From Butyrivibrio sp. (GTDB lineage Bacteria; Bacillota; Clostridia; Lachnospirales; Lachnospiraceae), in the NCBI GenBank assembly GCA_015056655.1, contig SVFV01000005.1, positions 1-64,000 of the forward strand: 64,000 bases of DNA, written 5' to 3'. A program made the position numbers and the translations under genes. Within the stretch, counting starts at the first letter, position 1, and every line of letters starts with the position of its first letter. The notes beneath the pieces are model-generated. The model was not told where the DNA came from. It ran no database searches and saw only the letters and a list, made by a program, of their open reading frames with translations. Below are positions 7,256-15,538 of the stretch, piece by piece.

Positions 7256-8005
7256 ATGTCAACCTACGCTATATCCGACCTTCACGGGCAATATGGCATC
7301 TTTGAAAAACTACTGGATGTAATAGATTTCTCTGAGAATGACTTCCTGTATGTTCTTGGAGATGCCATAGACAGGGGCCCTGATGGGATAAAGATACTTC
7401 AGAAAATAAAAGACACTCCTAACATGGATCTTCTCATCGGTAATCATGAGTACATGATGCTTAATTCTATTGATCTTGATGGATATTCAGAAGATCTGCC
7501 GGGAGACAGTACAGAGTTGTGGATGTACTATAATGGCGGTGATGAGACATTTGATCAGTATTGTTCACTCAATGAATCTGATAGAAAAGATCTCGTAGAA
7601 TGGCTCCTGACAAGAAAGCTGACCACGTTAATCGACACGGATGGAAGGACCATATGCTTAACACACTCATATTTCAACGAGGAATGCATTGATAAAGAAT
7701 ACAAAGAATGCAACAACCGAGTCATCTGGAATATCGTATGGAAGACGCCCTACAGGTATGATCTTGAAATTCCAATTGACCACTATACTGAGAAAGACTG
7801 GGACTTTGTGATAGGTCATGTGCCAGTGCAAAGAGTAGCCGGGCTTGATGTCAAGTTACAGGCATTTCATGAGCAGAACGTGCTCCTTATAGATGGCGGC
7901 TGCTCCTACGGTCCAAGAAACGTCCTTGATCCTAATGAATATGGTGTCATCTGCATCCGGCTTGAAGATATGAGCGAAACAGTCGTGACCTTTGCTTCCC
8001 TATAG
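7256..8005 (+). CDS. Metallophosphoesterase (Ser/Thr phosphatase or Ap4A-hydrolase type)
   Basis: Start at 7256 after AAAGGAGC gives 249 residues. The calcineurin-like phosphoesterase motifs are all visible: SDLHGQ (residues 5-10), GDAIDRGP, GNHEY, a histidine in CLTHSYF, and GHVPV. These residues bind two metal ions. Relatives include PrpA/PrpE-type serine/threonine phosphatases and symmetrical diadenosine tetraphosphatases. The sequence alone cannot choose between these substrates. It is the only plus-strand gene in the left third of the ICE, stands alone, and ends in a hairpin that overlaps its stop codon. It is likely cargo. Confidence 0.85.
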   Translation: MSTYAISDLHGQYGIFEKLLDVIDFSENDFLYVLGDAIDRGPDGIKILQKIKDTPNMDLLIGNHEYMMLNSIDLDGYSEDLPGDSTELWMYYNGGDETFDQYCSLNESDRKDLVEWLLTRKLTTLIDTDGRTICLTHSYFNEECIDKEYKECNNRVIWNIVWKTPYRYDLEIPIDHYTEKDWDFVIGHVPVQRVAGLDVKLQAFHEQNVLLIDGGCSYGPRNVLDPNEYGVICIRLEDMSETVVTFASL

Positions 8006-8035
8006 AGCAGTAAAAGCAGTGCATTTTACTGCTCT
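8004..8035 (+). terminator. Hairpin overlapping the phosphatase stop codon
   Basis: AGAGCAGTAAAA (8004-8015) and TTTTACTGCTCT (8024-8035) form a perfect 12-bp stem whose first bases are the stop codon. No T tract follows, so it is a weak or factor-assisted terminator. Confidence 0.5.
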
Positions 8036-8043
8036 GCTCCCAA

Positions 8044-8247
8044 CTAAAGCTCTCTTCCACAAAAAGAGCAGTATTTGATCTTTGTCTTAAATACTCTGAC
8101 ATCATCACCATAATTGCTAAGTGCAAGCTCAAGAGAAGCTTGTTCTGGCACTATTGTCAATCCCACAAGCATCTCTCCAAAAAAGCCAAAATCCACTTTA
8201 TCCTCTATGATGTCACTATAACTTGTTTTGCCTGATGGGAATAAACT
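8044..8247 (-). pseudogene. C-terminal remnant of a small Cys-containing protein
   Basis: The minus strand encodes about 65 codons without a start codon, closed upstream by an in-frame TAA. The protein end reads SYSDIIEDKVDFGFF... and finishes KIKYCSFCGREL, an ending common in small phage and ICE proteins that carry a CxxC pair. It looks like the tail of a gene whose 5' part was lost when the flanking repeats or the phosphatase region arrived. Confidence 0.4.
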
Positions 8248-8350
8248 TGATTATCCAGAGGTTTTCCTTAACGCAACAGATTTACCTTCCTAACTGATAA
8301 CAAAGCCTGCGGAGTAATCTGTGGGCTTTAAAAATGAGCCTTAAATTCAG

Positions 8351-8465
8351 ACCCTCAAACTAGACCCTCAAACCAAACCCTCAAAAACTCCCCATACTAA
8401 AAGGGCCTGACCCTCAAGTCAGACCCTCAAAACGCTTGGCAAACCCTCAAAAAGTTTGATTATCC
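8351..8465. repeat. Cluster of ACCCTCAA repeats with a 59-bp unit repeated at 17.74 kb
   Basis: ACCCTCAA occurs at 8351, 8364, 8377, 8410, 8423 and 8443, with 13-bp steps in most cases. The stretch 8407-8465 matches 17740-17798 with only two differences. Together the two copies flank 9.3 kb of the peptide island as direct repeats. No gene is present. They look like a dispersed non-coding repeat family or the ends of a small non-autonomous element. Confidence 0.75.
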
Positions 8466-8483
8466 AATTATTTAAAGCTATAA

Positions 8484-8532
8484 AAAAGCAACCTATGGAT
8501 TCAAAATCCACCGATCGCTTTTTTCATAGGTT
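8484..8532 (-). terminator. Terminator of the NHLM regulatory operon
   Basis: On the minus strand AACCTATG pairs with CATAGGTT and is followed by GCTTTTTTATAG. It lies about 85 bases past the stop codon of the HExxH protein gene, the last gene of the operon. Confidence 0.6.
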
Positions 8533-8616
8533 ATATCCCTAAATATCCCTCAATGAAGTCCAAGGGCAATAGCAGGACCTGTAATGCCCAAAAGCTACAG
8601 CACCCTGTTAAGATAT

Positions 8617-9549
8617 TTATTGACTTTTATTCTGTTTTCCAGGATAAATTCTATAAAGCTCATAATTGCATTCTAAATGTTTTAGTATTTCAAACGGATT
8701 ATTAGTTCCACTTTCACTTATTATTTTTGAGAAGAGCTTGACATACGTACTGACAAGTTTTGACATTTTATCCAGTTTAAGGTTTTTGGACCGTTCTTCG
8801 ATGCATTCTTCCAGATAGTTTTCAAGCCTTCCGCCTTTATATCCGCTTTCATCAACTCCCAGGAACTTAAGTGCCATATCACTATCGTACCTTCCAAATG
8901 CAGCAAAAATACCTACTGCATCCGCTACAACTTCATCCCATATAGGATCGATCTGATCCGGATACAGCCTCCGGCATATAAAATGTGTACACTCGTGATA
9001 TTTTCTTATGACCGCTGAAAGCTCAATCCATTCCGATTCGGAGAAACCAAGCTCAGATGCTGAAATCCCACTATATGGTCCCACTGAAAGAACGATTATC
9101 CCATCCTGGTAATTACATTTATTGGAAGTAAATCTCCTAAATTCTGCACTCCAATCAGGGAAATAATTCCCCCGTGCAATTTCTTTCTCTAAGAATTCCT
9201 TCTTGTGGGCATTTATCTTATCCCAGTTTATAACACCATCTATGATAGCAGCTCCCTGTGTTCGCGGAATAACCTTTTTCTTGCATCTGTTCGCCATTAT
9301 CTGTATGAATATCTCAAAATCATTTCTTTCATAGAGAGATATTACCTGAACAATCCCCGCAGGTGTTTCTGTAAACACCAAGCTATCATTATCCGACATA
9401 GTAAAATGAGCAAGTGTCTTTTCAGATAAATCTTCACCGCGCCTTACTATAGCTCTATACTTCTCATCTGCTCCGTCACTACCCGGAATAAGGTAAAGTT
9501 GTTTATAAGTACGCGCAAGATATGGAATGACTTCTCTTCCCAGTATCAT
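8617..9549 (-). CDS. Putative zinc-dependent protease-like protein (HECTH motif), unknown family
   Basis: The 310-residue protein carries HECTH at residues 185-189, an HExxH zinc-binding motif, and 16 residues later DEVVAD (205-210), which could supply the third metal ligand as in gluzincin-type peptidases. The N-terminal half has no recognised motif, and there is no signal peptide or membrane helix. I do not recognise the family beyond this pattern. It is the last gene of the minus-strand run, 121 bp after a precursor peptide gene, so it could process or degrade the peptides or their regulators. A structural, non-peptidase role is also possible. Confidence 0.6.
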   Translation of the reverse strand: MILGREVIPYLARTYKQLYLIPGSDGADEKYRAIVRRGEDLSEKTLAHFTMSDNDSLVFTETPAGIVQVISLYERNDFEIFIQIMANRCKKKVIPRTQGAAIIDGVINWDKINAHKKEFLEKEIARGNYFPDWSAEFRRFTSNKCNYQDGIIVLSVGPYSGISASELGFSESEWIELSAVIRKYHECTHFICRRLYPDQIDPIWDEVVADAVGIFAAFGRYDSDMALKFLGVDESGYKGGRLENYLEECIEERSKNLKLDKMSKLVSTYVKLFSKIISESGTNNPFEILKHLECNYELYRIYPGKQNKSQ

Positions 9550-9670
9550 ATACCATCTTCCCCTTTCGGGTATAGTTTTACTTGCAGTCTTGTTTTATGC
9601 TGTTTGTCCTTATAAAGCTCAAAATGTCAGGCTCTTCCAAAAATAAATTAAATCTCCATACCGGATCTAT

Positions 9671-9997
9671 TTACCAGGGTATTGCTATTGCAGCTATTCC
9701 AAGCATCCCTACAGCACACAAATAAGCCAGGAACTTATCTGCTTCGCTTCCTCCTGCCACATCTTCAAGGTCATCTTCTGAAAGCTCATCTGATTTATTC
9801 AGATCCTCCTGGGTTATTTCACCCCTGCTAATCTTATTGATTGTCTCTCCGAGTCTATGTATCTCATCAATAGAAAACTCCACTCCATGTTCAGAGAACC
9901 ATTCACGCGCCTTTTCAGGATCTTCGATTGACAGTACTTCTTTCACCTTCGCCTCATCGCTGAAAATTTCCTTTAATTTTTCGTTTCTGTTAGTCAT
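9671..9997 (-). CDS. NHLM/Nif11-like leader precursor peptide 1
   Basis: A 108-residue precursor of the Nif11-like leader peptide family. The leader has the block EKLKEIFSDEAKVKEVLSIE, then AREWFSEHGVEFSIDEI, GEIT, and the processing signal ELSEDDLEDVAGG ending at residue 83. Cleavage after GG by the peptidase-ABC exporter would release a 25-residue hydrophobic core, SEADKFLAYLC...IAIPW. The core ends in tryptophan like most of its paralogues in this cluster. It lies between the SpoIIE phosphatase gene and the HECTH protein gene. The core has one cysteine and few Ser/Thr residues, so lanthionine formation is unlikely. Confidence 0.9.
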   Translation of the reverse strand: MTNRNEKLKEIFSDEAKVKEVLSIEDPEKAREWFSEHGVEFSIDEIHRLGETINKISRGEITQEDLNKSDELSEDDLEDVAGGSEADKFLAYLCAVGMLGIAAIAIPW

Positions 9998-10015
9998 ATC
10001 TTTCCTTTCAATCTT

Positions 10016-12184
10016 TTAAGTATCTTTTTTTGTTTTCCCTTTTTCAGGTCCATTGTATCTGATGCAGAGCGTAGTCATGTCATCAAACTGGTCAGCTTCT
10101 CCTACAAACTCATCTACCGCAGCCCGGACAGTCTTATCAAGCTCAAGCACAGTAGCTTCCTTCCTGGCATTGAGCACTTCAAGAATTCTGTCATGTCCGA
10201 ACATCTTAAAGTCACTGTCTGTTGCCTCAGTAATTCCATCGGTATAGAGATAAAGTACATCTCCCGGATTAAGGGTTATTTCATTCAGCTTTATTTTGAT
10301 CTTCTTCCTGCAGGCAACAGGTGAGCCATGGTTATCCTTATATAGTTCATACTGTCCGCCCTTTCTGCAGATGATAGGGTATTCATGGCCTGCATTGACA
10401 TAGGACAGCGCCCCTGTTGTAACATTCAGCACCCCAAGCCACACTGTCACAAACATTCCTGCAGCATTTTCTTCCATCAGAAGGGCATTGACACCTTCAA
10501 TTGCTTTGTATACATCACCGCCATGGAGCATCACCTGACTTTGTATTATATGCTTGGTCATTACCATAAAGAGGGCTGCCGATATTCCTTTTCCGGAAAC
10601 ATCTCCTATCACCATGGCCAGATGGTCATCATCTAAAAAATAATAATCGTACAGATCTCCTCCAACTTCCTTGGCTGGCTTCATGTCTGCGTAAAGCTCA
10701 AACTCAGGTCTATCCGGAAATGCAGGGAAGATTCTGGGAAGCATGGAGTCCTGAATCTTGTTGGCAGTGGCCATCTCTGTATCTATACGTTCTTTCTCCG
10801 CTGAAATTCTGGCTACTTCATTGATATAATTCTTAAGCTTATAGGTCAGTTTATGGAAAACGCCTGCCAGAACCTCTATCTCATCCTTTGTTTTATAAAC
10901 CTCTTCCATTTCAAAGGACATATCATCCCCATCCATGTTCTTAACTCTCTCAGTCATGGTATTAATAGGTGTTACCATCCTTTTCGAAATGATAGCAGAT
11001 GCCATTGCTGCATTGAATATAAGAAGCAGCATGACAATAAGGATTACGATTGTAGTTCTCCTTATCCTTCCCTGAAACTTTGAAAATGTCTGAGTATTTG
11101 AATTGTCGATTTCCTCAAGAAGAGAATCCGTTGAGTTCAGCAGTTCTTTTTCTCCGATAAACATCATCTGAGTCCAGCCCATTATTTTTAACGGAGCATA
11201 GGCAACATAATATTTTTCGCCGTCGATATGCACACTGGTAAAGCCCTCTTCAAGCGAAAGAGCCCTGGCTACCAAATCGTTAAGCTCAGGGTTGGCGGTT
11301 TCTCTGATGTCTGTAGAAAGCATATCGTCCATGGCAAGGTCGCCCTCCGTCCTCGGAGAATAGACAAGCTGTCCATCGCCGCTTATAAGAATTGAAAAAC
11401 TGTTTTCGCTAAAGCTAAGCTCTGAAACAAGCTGCTGAAGGGCATCAAGCTTAGTAGAGCCCTCAAGGACAGCCACAAGCTCTCCGTCAACGTATATAGG
11501 ATAACCAAATACAACCTCAGTAAGATCGTAAAAATAACTGTGAACTGCCGCAGAAAAATACATATCCTGTTTTTCTACCGCTCCCTGATACCAGGCTCTG
11601 GAGGTTGGATCATAGTTTTTTACCTTTCCATCCTCCTCAAATTTCTGTTCGGACATTTTGTCCATGGCAATAGTAACTCCGCTGGGGAGGGCTATATAAC
11701 AGTCCATGGTATAGTCGCTGTTTCCCCTTATGATCTCTGCCATAATGGGTGAAAGATTACCCAGCTTTCTTACCATCCGCATGGTCTCCTGATCGTTCTG
11801 ATCAGCCCAGTCAGCAAACATTAACTGCTGCACATACTTACCGGCATTAGCCTTACTCGGAGGGTTAACAGGAACCTCGCTGTAGTTCTCCGGATGCATA
11901 AAAACATCCTGAACCTGCTCACCTAAGATTCTGAAATCATGATCAAGGCTCCAAAACTCATCGTTGGAATTGTCCGCAGCCTGCCGTATAGTCTGTTTAA
12001 GACTGCCCTCCACAATTCCTGTAAGTGTCTCCTGAGATTTTTCTTTAAGGGTAATCGTCTGGTTTTCACCTGCTTCGCCAACCATTTTTTGTATCAGCAT
12101 TACCTCTATAAGTCCGCTGACAAAGAATGCGATTATTGCGGTCACTACAATGGTGACACAAAGGCGCATTATTTTGCTCCTCAT
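10016..12184 (-). CDS. Membrane SpoIIE-type serine phosphatase with extracellular sensor and HAMP domain
   Basis: The 722-residue protein starts with a membrane helix (residues 8-28), has a large extracellular domain of the dCache type (about 35-375), a second helix (about 378-400), a HAMP linker, a coiled coil, and a C-terminal PP2C/SpoIIE phosphatase domain (about 490-715). Metal-binding motifs are present: EVGGDLYDYY, GDVSGKG, YLYTDGITEATD and DDMTT. Such proteins dephosphorylate STAS anti-sigma antagonists in partner-switching pathways, here most likely the STAS protein at 15201-15500. The sensor faces outside, so an external ligand, perhaps the exported peptide itself, may control it. 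It lies between two precursor genes, which is unusual. Confidence 0.9.
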   Translation of the reverse strand: MRSKIMRLCVTIVVTAIIAFFVSGLIEVMLIQKMVGEAGENQTITLKEKSQETLTGIVEGSLKQTIRQAADNSNDEFWSLDHDFRILGEQVQDVFMHPENYSEVPVNPPSKANAGKYVQQLMFADWADQNDQETMRMVRKLGNLSPIMAEIIRGNSDYTMDCYIALPSGVTIAMDKMSEQKFEEDGKVKNYDPTSRAWYQGAVEKQDMYFSAAVHSYFYDLTEVVFGYPIYVDGELVAVLEGSTKLDALQQLVSELSFSENSFSILISGDGQLVYSPRTEGDLAMDDMLSTDIRETANPELNDLVARALSLEEGFTSVHIDGEKYYVAYAPLKIMGWTQMMFIGEKELLNSTDSLLEEIDNSNTQTFSKFQGRIRRTTIVILIVMLLLIFNAAMASAIISKRMVTPINTMTERVKNMDGDDMSFEMEEVYKTKDEIEVLAGVFHKLTYKLKNYINEVARISAEKERIDTEMATANKIQDSMLPRIFPAFPDRPEFELYADMKPAKEVGGDLYDYYFLDDDHLAMVIGDVSGKGISAALFMVMTKHIIQSQVMLHGGDVYKAIEGVNALLMEENAAGMFVTVWLGVLNVTTGALSYVNAGHEYPIICRKGGQYELYKDNHGSPVACRKKIKIKLNEITLNPGDVLYLYTDGITEATDSDFKMFGHDRILEVLNARKEATVLELDKTVRAAVDEFVGEADQFDDMTTLCIRYNGPEKGKTKKDT

Positions 12185-12202
12185 AAGATTGTCTCCAATT
12201 CA

Positions 12203-12571
12203 TCAATTCCAATCAAAATCCTGATTTACTATATCTTGTGCACCGATGATGCCGAAGTAATCCAAAGCTGTTGTCACACAAACAGCAAAAACAATTCCGC
12301 CTAAAAAAAACAGTCCACCACCGGATACCTCCTCAAGTTCTTCCTCTGAAAGTTCTCCGCTTTCGATTTTTTCAAGCGTCTCCTTTGTAATTTTTCCACT
12401 GGCAACCCCGGAAAGGAGCTCTCCCAGTCCATGAATTTCCTCCATCGTCATTTCAACACCATGCTCTGATAAAAAATCCTGAACCTCTCTGCCACTTTTG
12501 AGATGTAACAGTTTATTAAACAGTTCCTCATTCTCAAATATCTCTTTTAACTTTTCTTCTCTGGTTCCCAT
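12203..12571 (-). CDS. NHLM/Nif11-like leader precursor peptide 2
   Basis: Start at 12571 is set by GGAGG eight bases upstream, giving 122 residues. The leader holds EEKLKEIFENEELFNKLLHL, DFLSEHGVEMTMEEI, GKITKE and ELSEEELEEVSGG. The predicted core after GG is 37 residues, GLFFLGGIVFAVCVTTALDY..., the longest in the set, and ends DFDWN, so tryptophan is last but one. It lies between the anti-sigma-like ATPase gene (13 bp upstream) and the SpoIIE gene (18 bp downstream), showing that precursor and regulatory genes share one transcript. Confidence 0.88.
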   Translation of the reverse strand: MGTREEKLKEIFENEELFNKLLHLKSGREVQDFLSEHGVEMTMEEIHGLGELLSGVASGKITKETLEKIESGELSEEELEEVSGGGLFFLGGIVFAVCVTTALDYFGIIGAQDIVNQDFDWN

Positions 12572-12584
12572 AACAGCCTCCTTT

Positions 12585-13031
12585 TTATCTGTCATTCCCA
12601 CGAAACGTCTTTTCTATCGTTAGTATGTTCTTTCCTTCTTCATATCTGTAGATTATACTGTCTACTTTCTTCCTAACAAAAAAGATGCCCAGTCCACCTT
12701 TTTGCCTCTCCTTAGCCTTCAGAGTTATATCAGGATCTTCTTTGTCCAGAGGGTTGTAGCGAACTCCGCTGTCTATAAATGTTATCTCTATAGAATTATC
12801 ATCCCTGGAAATCTCCACAATCAAAGTAGCCATGCCTGTGTCCTGACCGTAAGCATAGCTTGCTATATTCGCAAACAGTTCTTCTGTCACTATAAGCGTC
12901 TGTGACACTTCCTTTTGCGAAGAATTCAGTTTACGAACTCTCTGCTCAACAAAATCTGTTACTACAGGCAGGTTTTCCAAATCAGCCTCTATGTCAAGCC
13001 TGTCCTGATTCTTAATACTGTTCTCTTCCAT
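12585..13031 (-). CDS. RsbW-like ATP-binding anti-sigma/switch kinase
   Basis: A 148-residue stand-alone GHKL ATPase domain. The N box is EELFANIASYAYG, the G1 box DSGVRYNPL, and the G2 box KGGLGIFFVRKKVD, all in the order expected of RsbW/SpoIIAB relatives. These proteins bind a sigma factor or other target and phosphorylate a STAS antagonist. With the SpoIIE phosphatase and STAS protein nearby it completes a partner-switching triad. The target is not obvious; the ECF sigma factor at 19740 is one candidate, although RsbW proteins usually hold sigma-B-type factors. Confidence 0.88.
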   Translation of the reverse strand: MEENSIKNQDRLDIEADLENLPVVTDFVEQRVRKLNSSQKEVSQTLIVTEELFANIASYAYGQDTGMATLIVEISRDDNSIEITFIDSGVRYNPLDKEDPDITLKAKERQKGGLGIFFVRKKVDSIIYRYEEGKNILTIEKTFRGNDR

Positions 13032-13057
13032 ACATTTGGTATTACTGACTCCACATC

Positions 13058-14713
13058 TTATTGATTGTATTTCTTTATATCCACCATATCTTCCGACCGT
13101 GCTGCTATTGTGGTGACTACTGCATCACCGGTAACATTAGCCATTGTCTGCATCATGGATATTATCGGATAAAGTCCCATGACAAGACTTATTGCCTCAG
13201 CAGGTATGCCAATCTGCGGTATAAGAAGAGTAAGGCACACAAGATTCCCTCCTGGAACTCCGGGAGACCCCACTGACAGTACAATAATAGCGATGAACAG
13301 CTGAAGAAGCATTGCGCCTGTCACAGGAAGCTGGTAAATTCTAGCAAAAAACAGTGCTGAGATCATGAGAGTTATGCAACTTCCGTCCATATTTATCGTT
13401 GCGCCAAGAGGAAGTGAGAATGAATAAACCTTCTCCGAAACACCAAGACTTTTGCACTGTCTGATTGATGATGGAAGGGCAGCATTACTTGAAGATAAGG
13501 TAAATGCAGAAACCATTGCAGGATAATACTTGCTAATGAATTTAAACGGATTAAGCCTTGCAAATATCAGAAGCAGGACCAAATAAACACATATCATTAT
13601 TACATCTCCCAGATATACTACCGGTATCCAAGTTATAACATCCATAAAAGATGAAAACTTCATCGTTGCCATCATTTTGGCCATGGAGCAAAATACCATT
13701 ACTGGCATAAATGAAACGATCACTGCAGTAATCTTTGAAAAGGCCATGTTCATAGCAGATACAAAGTCTTTAACAATAGGCACTGCCTTTGCCAAAGTAG
13801 CTGCAGCAAGCCCCAGACAGATTGCCATAAAGATTATCTGCAGCATATCTGACTTCTGAAAAGGAGTGATAACATCAGTGGGAACAATTCCTACTAATGT
13901 ATCCTTTATGGAAATGGTCGCAGACTCTCCTTTTGCAATGGTTGCAGCTGCAGCGTCGGCATCCACAGCCTGTGCAAGATTGGGATTGCCTATAGGGAAA
14001 ATATTGTATGTAACATACCCTACGCCAATAGCAAGTACGGAAGTCAGAATATACATAGCAACGACCTTTCCTGCTATTCGCCCAAGAGCTCTGATATCTG
14101 AAAATTCCGCTATACTGCTGGCAATCGAGAAGAACACCAAAGGTGCGACGATCATTTTAAGCGCGTTGATAAGCACCGTGTACACAGGTGAAAAAACATT
14201 CTTAGTAATAGTTCCTGAAACGTCTGAAGGCAGCATGTTTTGCATCAAAAGCCCAGTAGCAACACCAAGAACAAGTGCCAATAATGTGACAATAAGATTG
14301 GAATAAGGAGATTTTTTTACCTGCTGCTTAACAAAAATATTGCCCTTCTCACATCTTACATTCAGATTTTCTCCAAAGAGCTTTTGTATCAGGCCCTGCA
14401 AGGCCTCCCCAGCTCTTCCTCCTATAGAAGATGATCCGCCAAAAAGAAGCTTTCCCTGAATATCAGCAACCGTGAACTCTCCGCCTTTTCCGCTGTATTT
14501 GATCTTCACATTCCCCAAAAGGCTTTCAACACCAACTATAATTTCGCTGTCATCATTGGCGACTTCACAGATTTTTTCAAGTATCTCTTCTGCTGCCAAA
14601 AGAGGTCTTACTGCATTTTTCTTGGTAATCTTCTTTTTATCAAGACATTCCCTGATAAAATCTATGACCTTTGGTATCTCACTGCGGTCTTTTTTGAAAA
14701 CATATTCCTTCAT
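13058..14713 (-). CDS. Dicarboxylate/amino-acid:cation symporter with N-terminal RsbW-like domain
   Basis: The 551-residue protein has two parts. Residues about 140-551 are a DAACS-family (glutamate/aspartate/dicarboxylate) symporter with the hallmark SSSNAALPSSI and PLGATINMDGS motifs and about eight membrane helices plus re-entrant loops. Residues 1-135 are soluble and resemble a degenerate RsbW/GHKL domain: LLAAEEILEKICEVAND aligns with an N box, KYSGKGGEF with a G1 region, and GNIFVK with the final strand. Such a domain is not part of normal symporters of about 400-430 residues. It sits inside the partner-switching set, 26 bp from the RsbW-like gene, so solute uptake or binding may feed into the switch. 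Confidence 0.88.
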   Translation of the reverse strand: MKEYVFKKDRSEIPKVIDFIRECLDKKKITKKNAVRPLLAAEEILEKICEVANDDSEIIVGVESLLGNVKIKYSGKGGEFTVADIQGKLLFGGSSSIGGRAGEALQGLIQKLFGENLNVRCEKGNIFVKQQVKKSPYSNLIVTLLALVLGVATGLLMQNMLPSDVSGTITKNVFSPVYTVLINALKMIVAPLVFFSIASSIAEFSDIRALGRIAGKVVAMYILTSVLAIGVGYVTYNIFPIGNPNLAQAVDADAAAATIAKGESATISIKDTLVGIVPTDVITPFQKSDMLQIIFMAICLGLAAATLAKAVPIVKDFVSAMNMAFSKITAVIVSFMPVMVFCSMAKMMATMKFSSFMDVITWIPVVYLGDVIMICVYLVLLLIFARLNPFKFISKYYPAMVSAFTLSSSNAALPSSIRQCKSLGVSEKVYSFSLPLGATINMDGSCITLMISALFFARIYQLPVTGAMLLQLFIAIIVLSVGSPGVPGGNLVCLTLLIPQIGIPAEAISLVMGLYPIISMMQTMANVTGDAVVTTIAARSEDMVDIKKYNQ

Positions 14714-14725
14714 AGTGGGTCTCCT

Positions 14726-15192
14726 TCAAGTTTTTTTTGTATTATTTCCAAGAAAATGCATTTTTCCACGCATATTCATTGCCTTTGGATTGTAAATACT
14801 TCGTATAATATCCTTCTTGGCTTCATTTAATTCATCTTTATCTTTTGAATAGATACTAAGCTCATTTTGAAGTAACATAATCTGTTTTTGCATACGGATC
14901 ATGGTATTTGCCATATTCTTCATTATCTGCATCACACTTGCGTGGTTTTCCTGTATAAAGTCGCCCATACGTCCCTCAGTCACCCTTAGCGCGTATACGT
15001 CCGAATAAGCAATGACAGTATATATTGATGGTACTGATGCCAAAAGCCCCAGCTCACCAAAGCAGGTTCCAGGCCCAATAATTCCCAGCAGCACTTCCTG
15101 ATCCGTGCCATAACCTACCTCTTTAAAGCCATTGGGGCCGGCTCTCAGTGGCTCAAAAAAGTCAATATGAACCGTCCCTAGTGGCTAAACAT
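14726..15192 (-). pseudogene. Broken cyclic-nucleotide-binding (CRP-like) domain protein
   Basis: The readable part (from about 15170) has the end of a cNMP-binding beta-roll: GTVHIDFFEPLRAGPNGFKE, then the phosphate-cassette-like GPGTCFGELGLLASVPSIYT and a C-terminal helical tail. The first 35 or so residues of the domain are missing. The ATG at 15192, after AGGAGG, opens a frame that stops after four codons, and the domain lies in another frame. A deletion just after the STAS gene is the simplest explanation. A shortened product could start at GTG 15094, but it has no ribosome binding site. It may once have coupled a nucleotide or voltage-type signal to the switch. Confidence 0.55.
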
Positions 15193-15200
15193 TCCTCCTA

Positions 15201-15500
15201 TTACTGTTCTATATCCAAAATGTCGGTAAAGCCTGTTTCATCAAAAATATCAAGAACGGCCTCATTTGCGTTTCTCACTACCATTTCGCCCTGATCATCC
15301 ATAATTTGCTGGGCCGCAAGAAACTGCCTAAGACCTGCAGATGAAGTGTATTCCAGTTTTTTAAGGTCAAAAATAAGTTCTGTTATTCCTGAAAGTTCAC
15401 TCTCAATCACCTTCTCAAGCTCCGGTGCTGAGACTGCATCCATGCGTCCTTCGAGTCCTATAGTGAGCTTTTTGCCTTCCTTGTTCAGAGTAATATTCAT
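15201..15500 (-). CDS. STAS-domain anti-sigma-factor antagonist
   Basis: A 99-residue single STAS domain. It has the usual beta-strand start MNITLNKEGKKLTIGLEGRM, the motif DAVSAPELEKVI, and the conserved phosphorylation loop LEYTSSAGLRQF, where the serine is the expected target of an RsbW-type kinase and a SpoIIE-type phosphatase. Both partner enzymes are encoded downstream. The ribosome binding site AAGGAGGT is strong. It is the third member of the partner-switching set and follows the broken precursor gene by 38 bp. Confidence 0.93.
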   Translation of the reverse strand: MNITLNKEGKKLTIGLEGRMDAVSAPELEKVIESELSGITELIFDLKKLEYTSSAGLRQFLAAQQIMDDQGEMVVRNANEAVLDIFDETGFTDILDIEQ

Positions 15501-15538
15501 TTCTTTTACTACCTCCTTAACAAATTATTTTTTTCTCT

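Noticed and set aside
14726..15094. A functional short CRP-like protein starting at GTG 15094
   Set aside because: The GTG lies inside the conserved domain, in front of the phosphate cassette, and has no ribosome binding site, so a broken gene is more likely.
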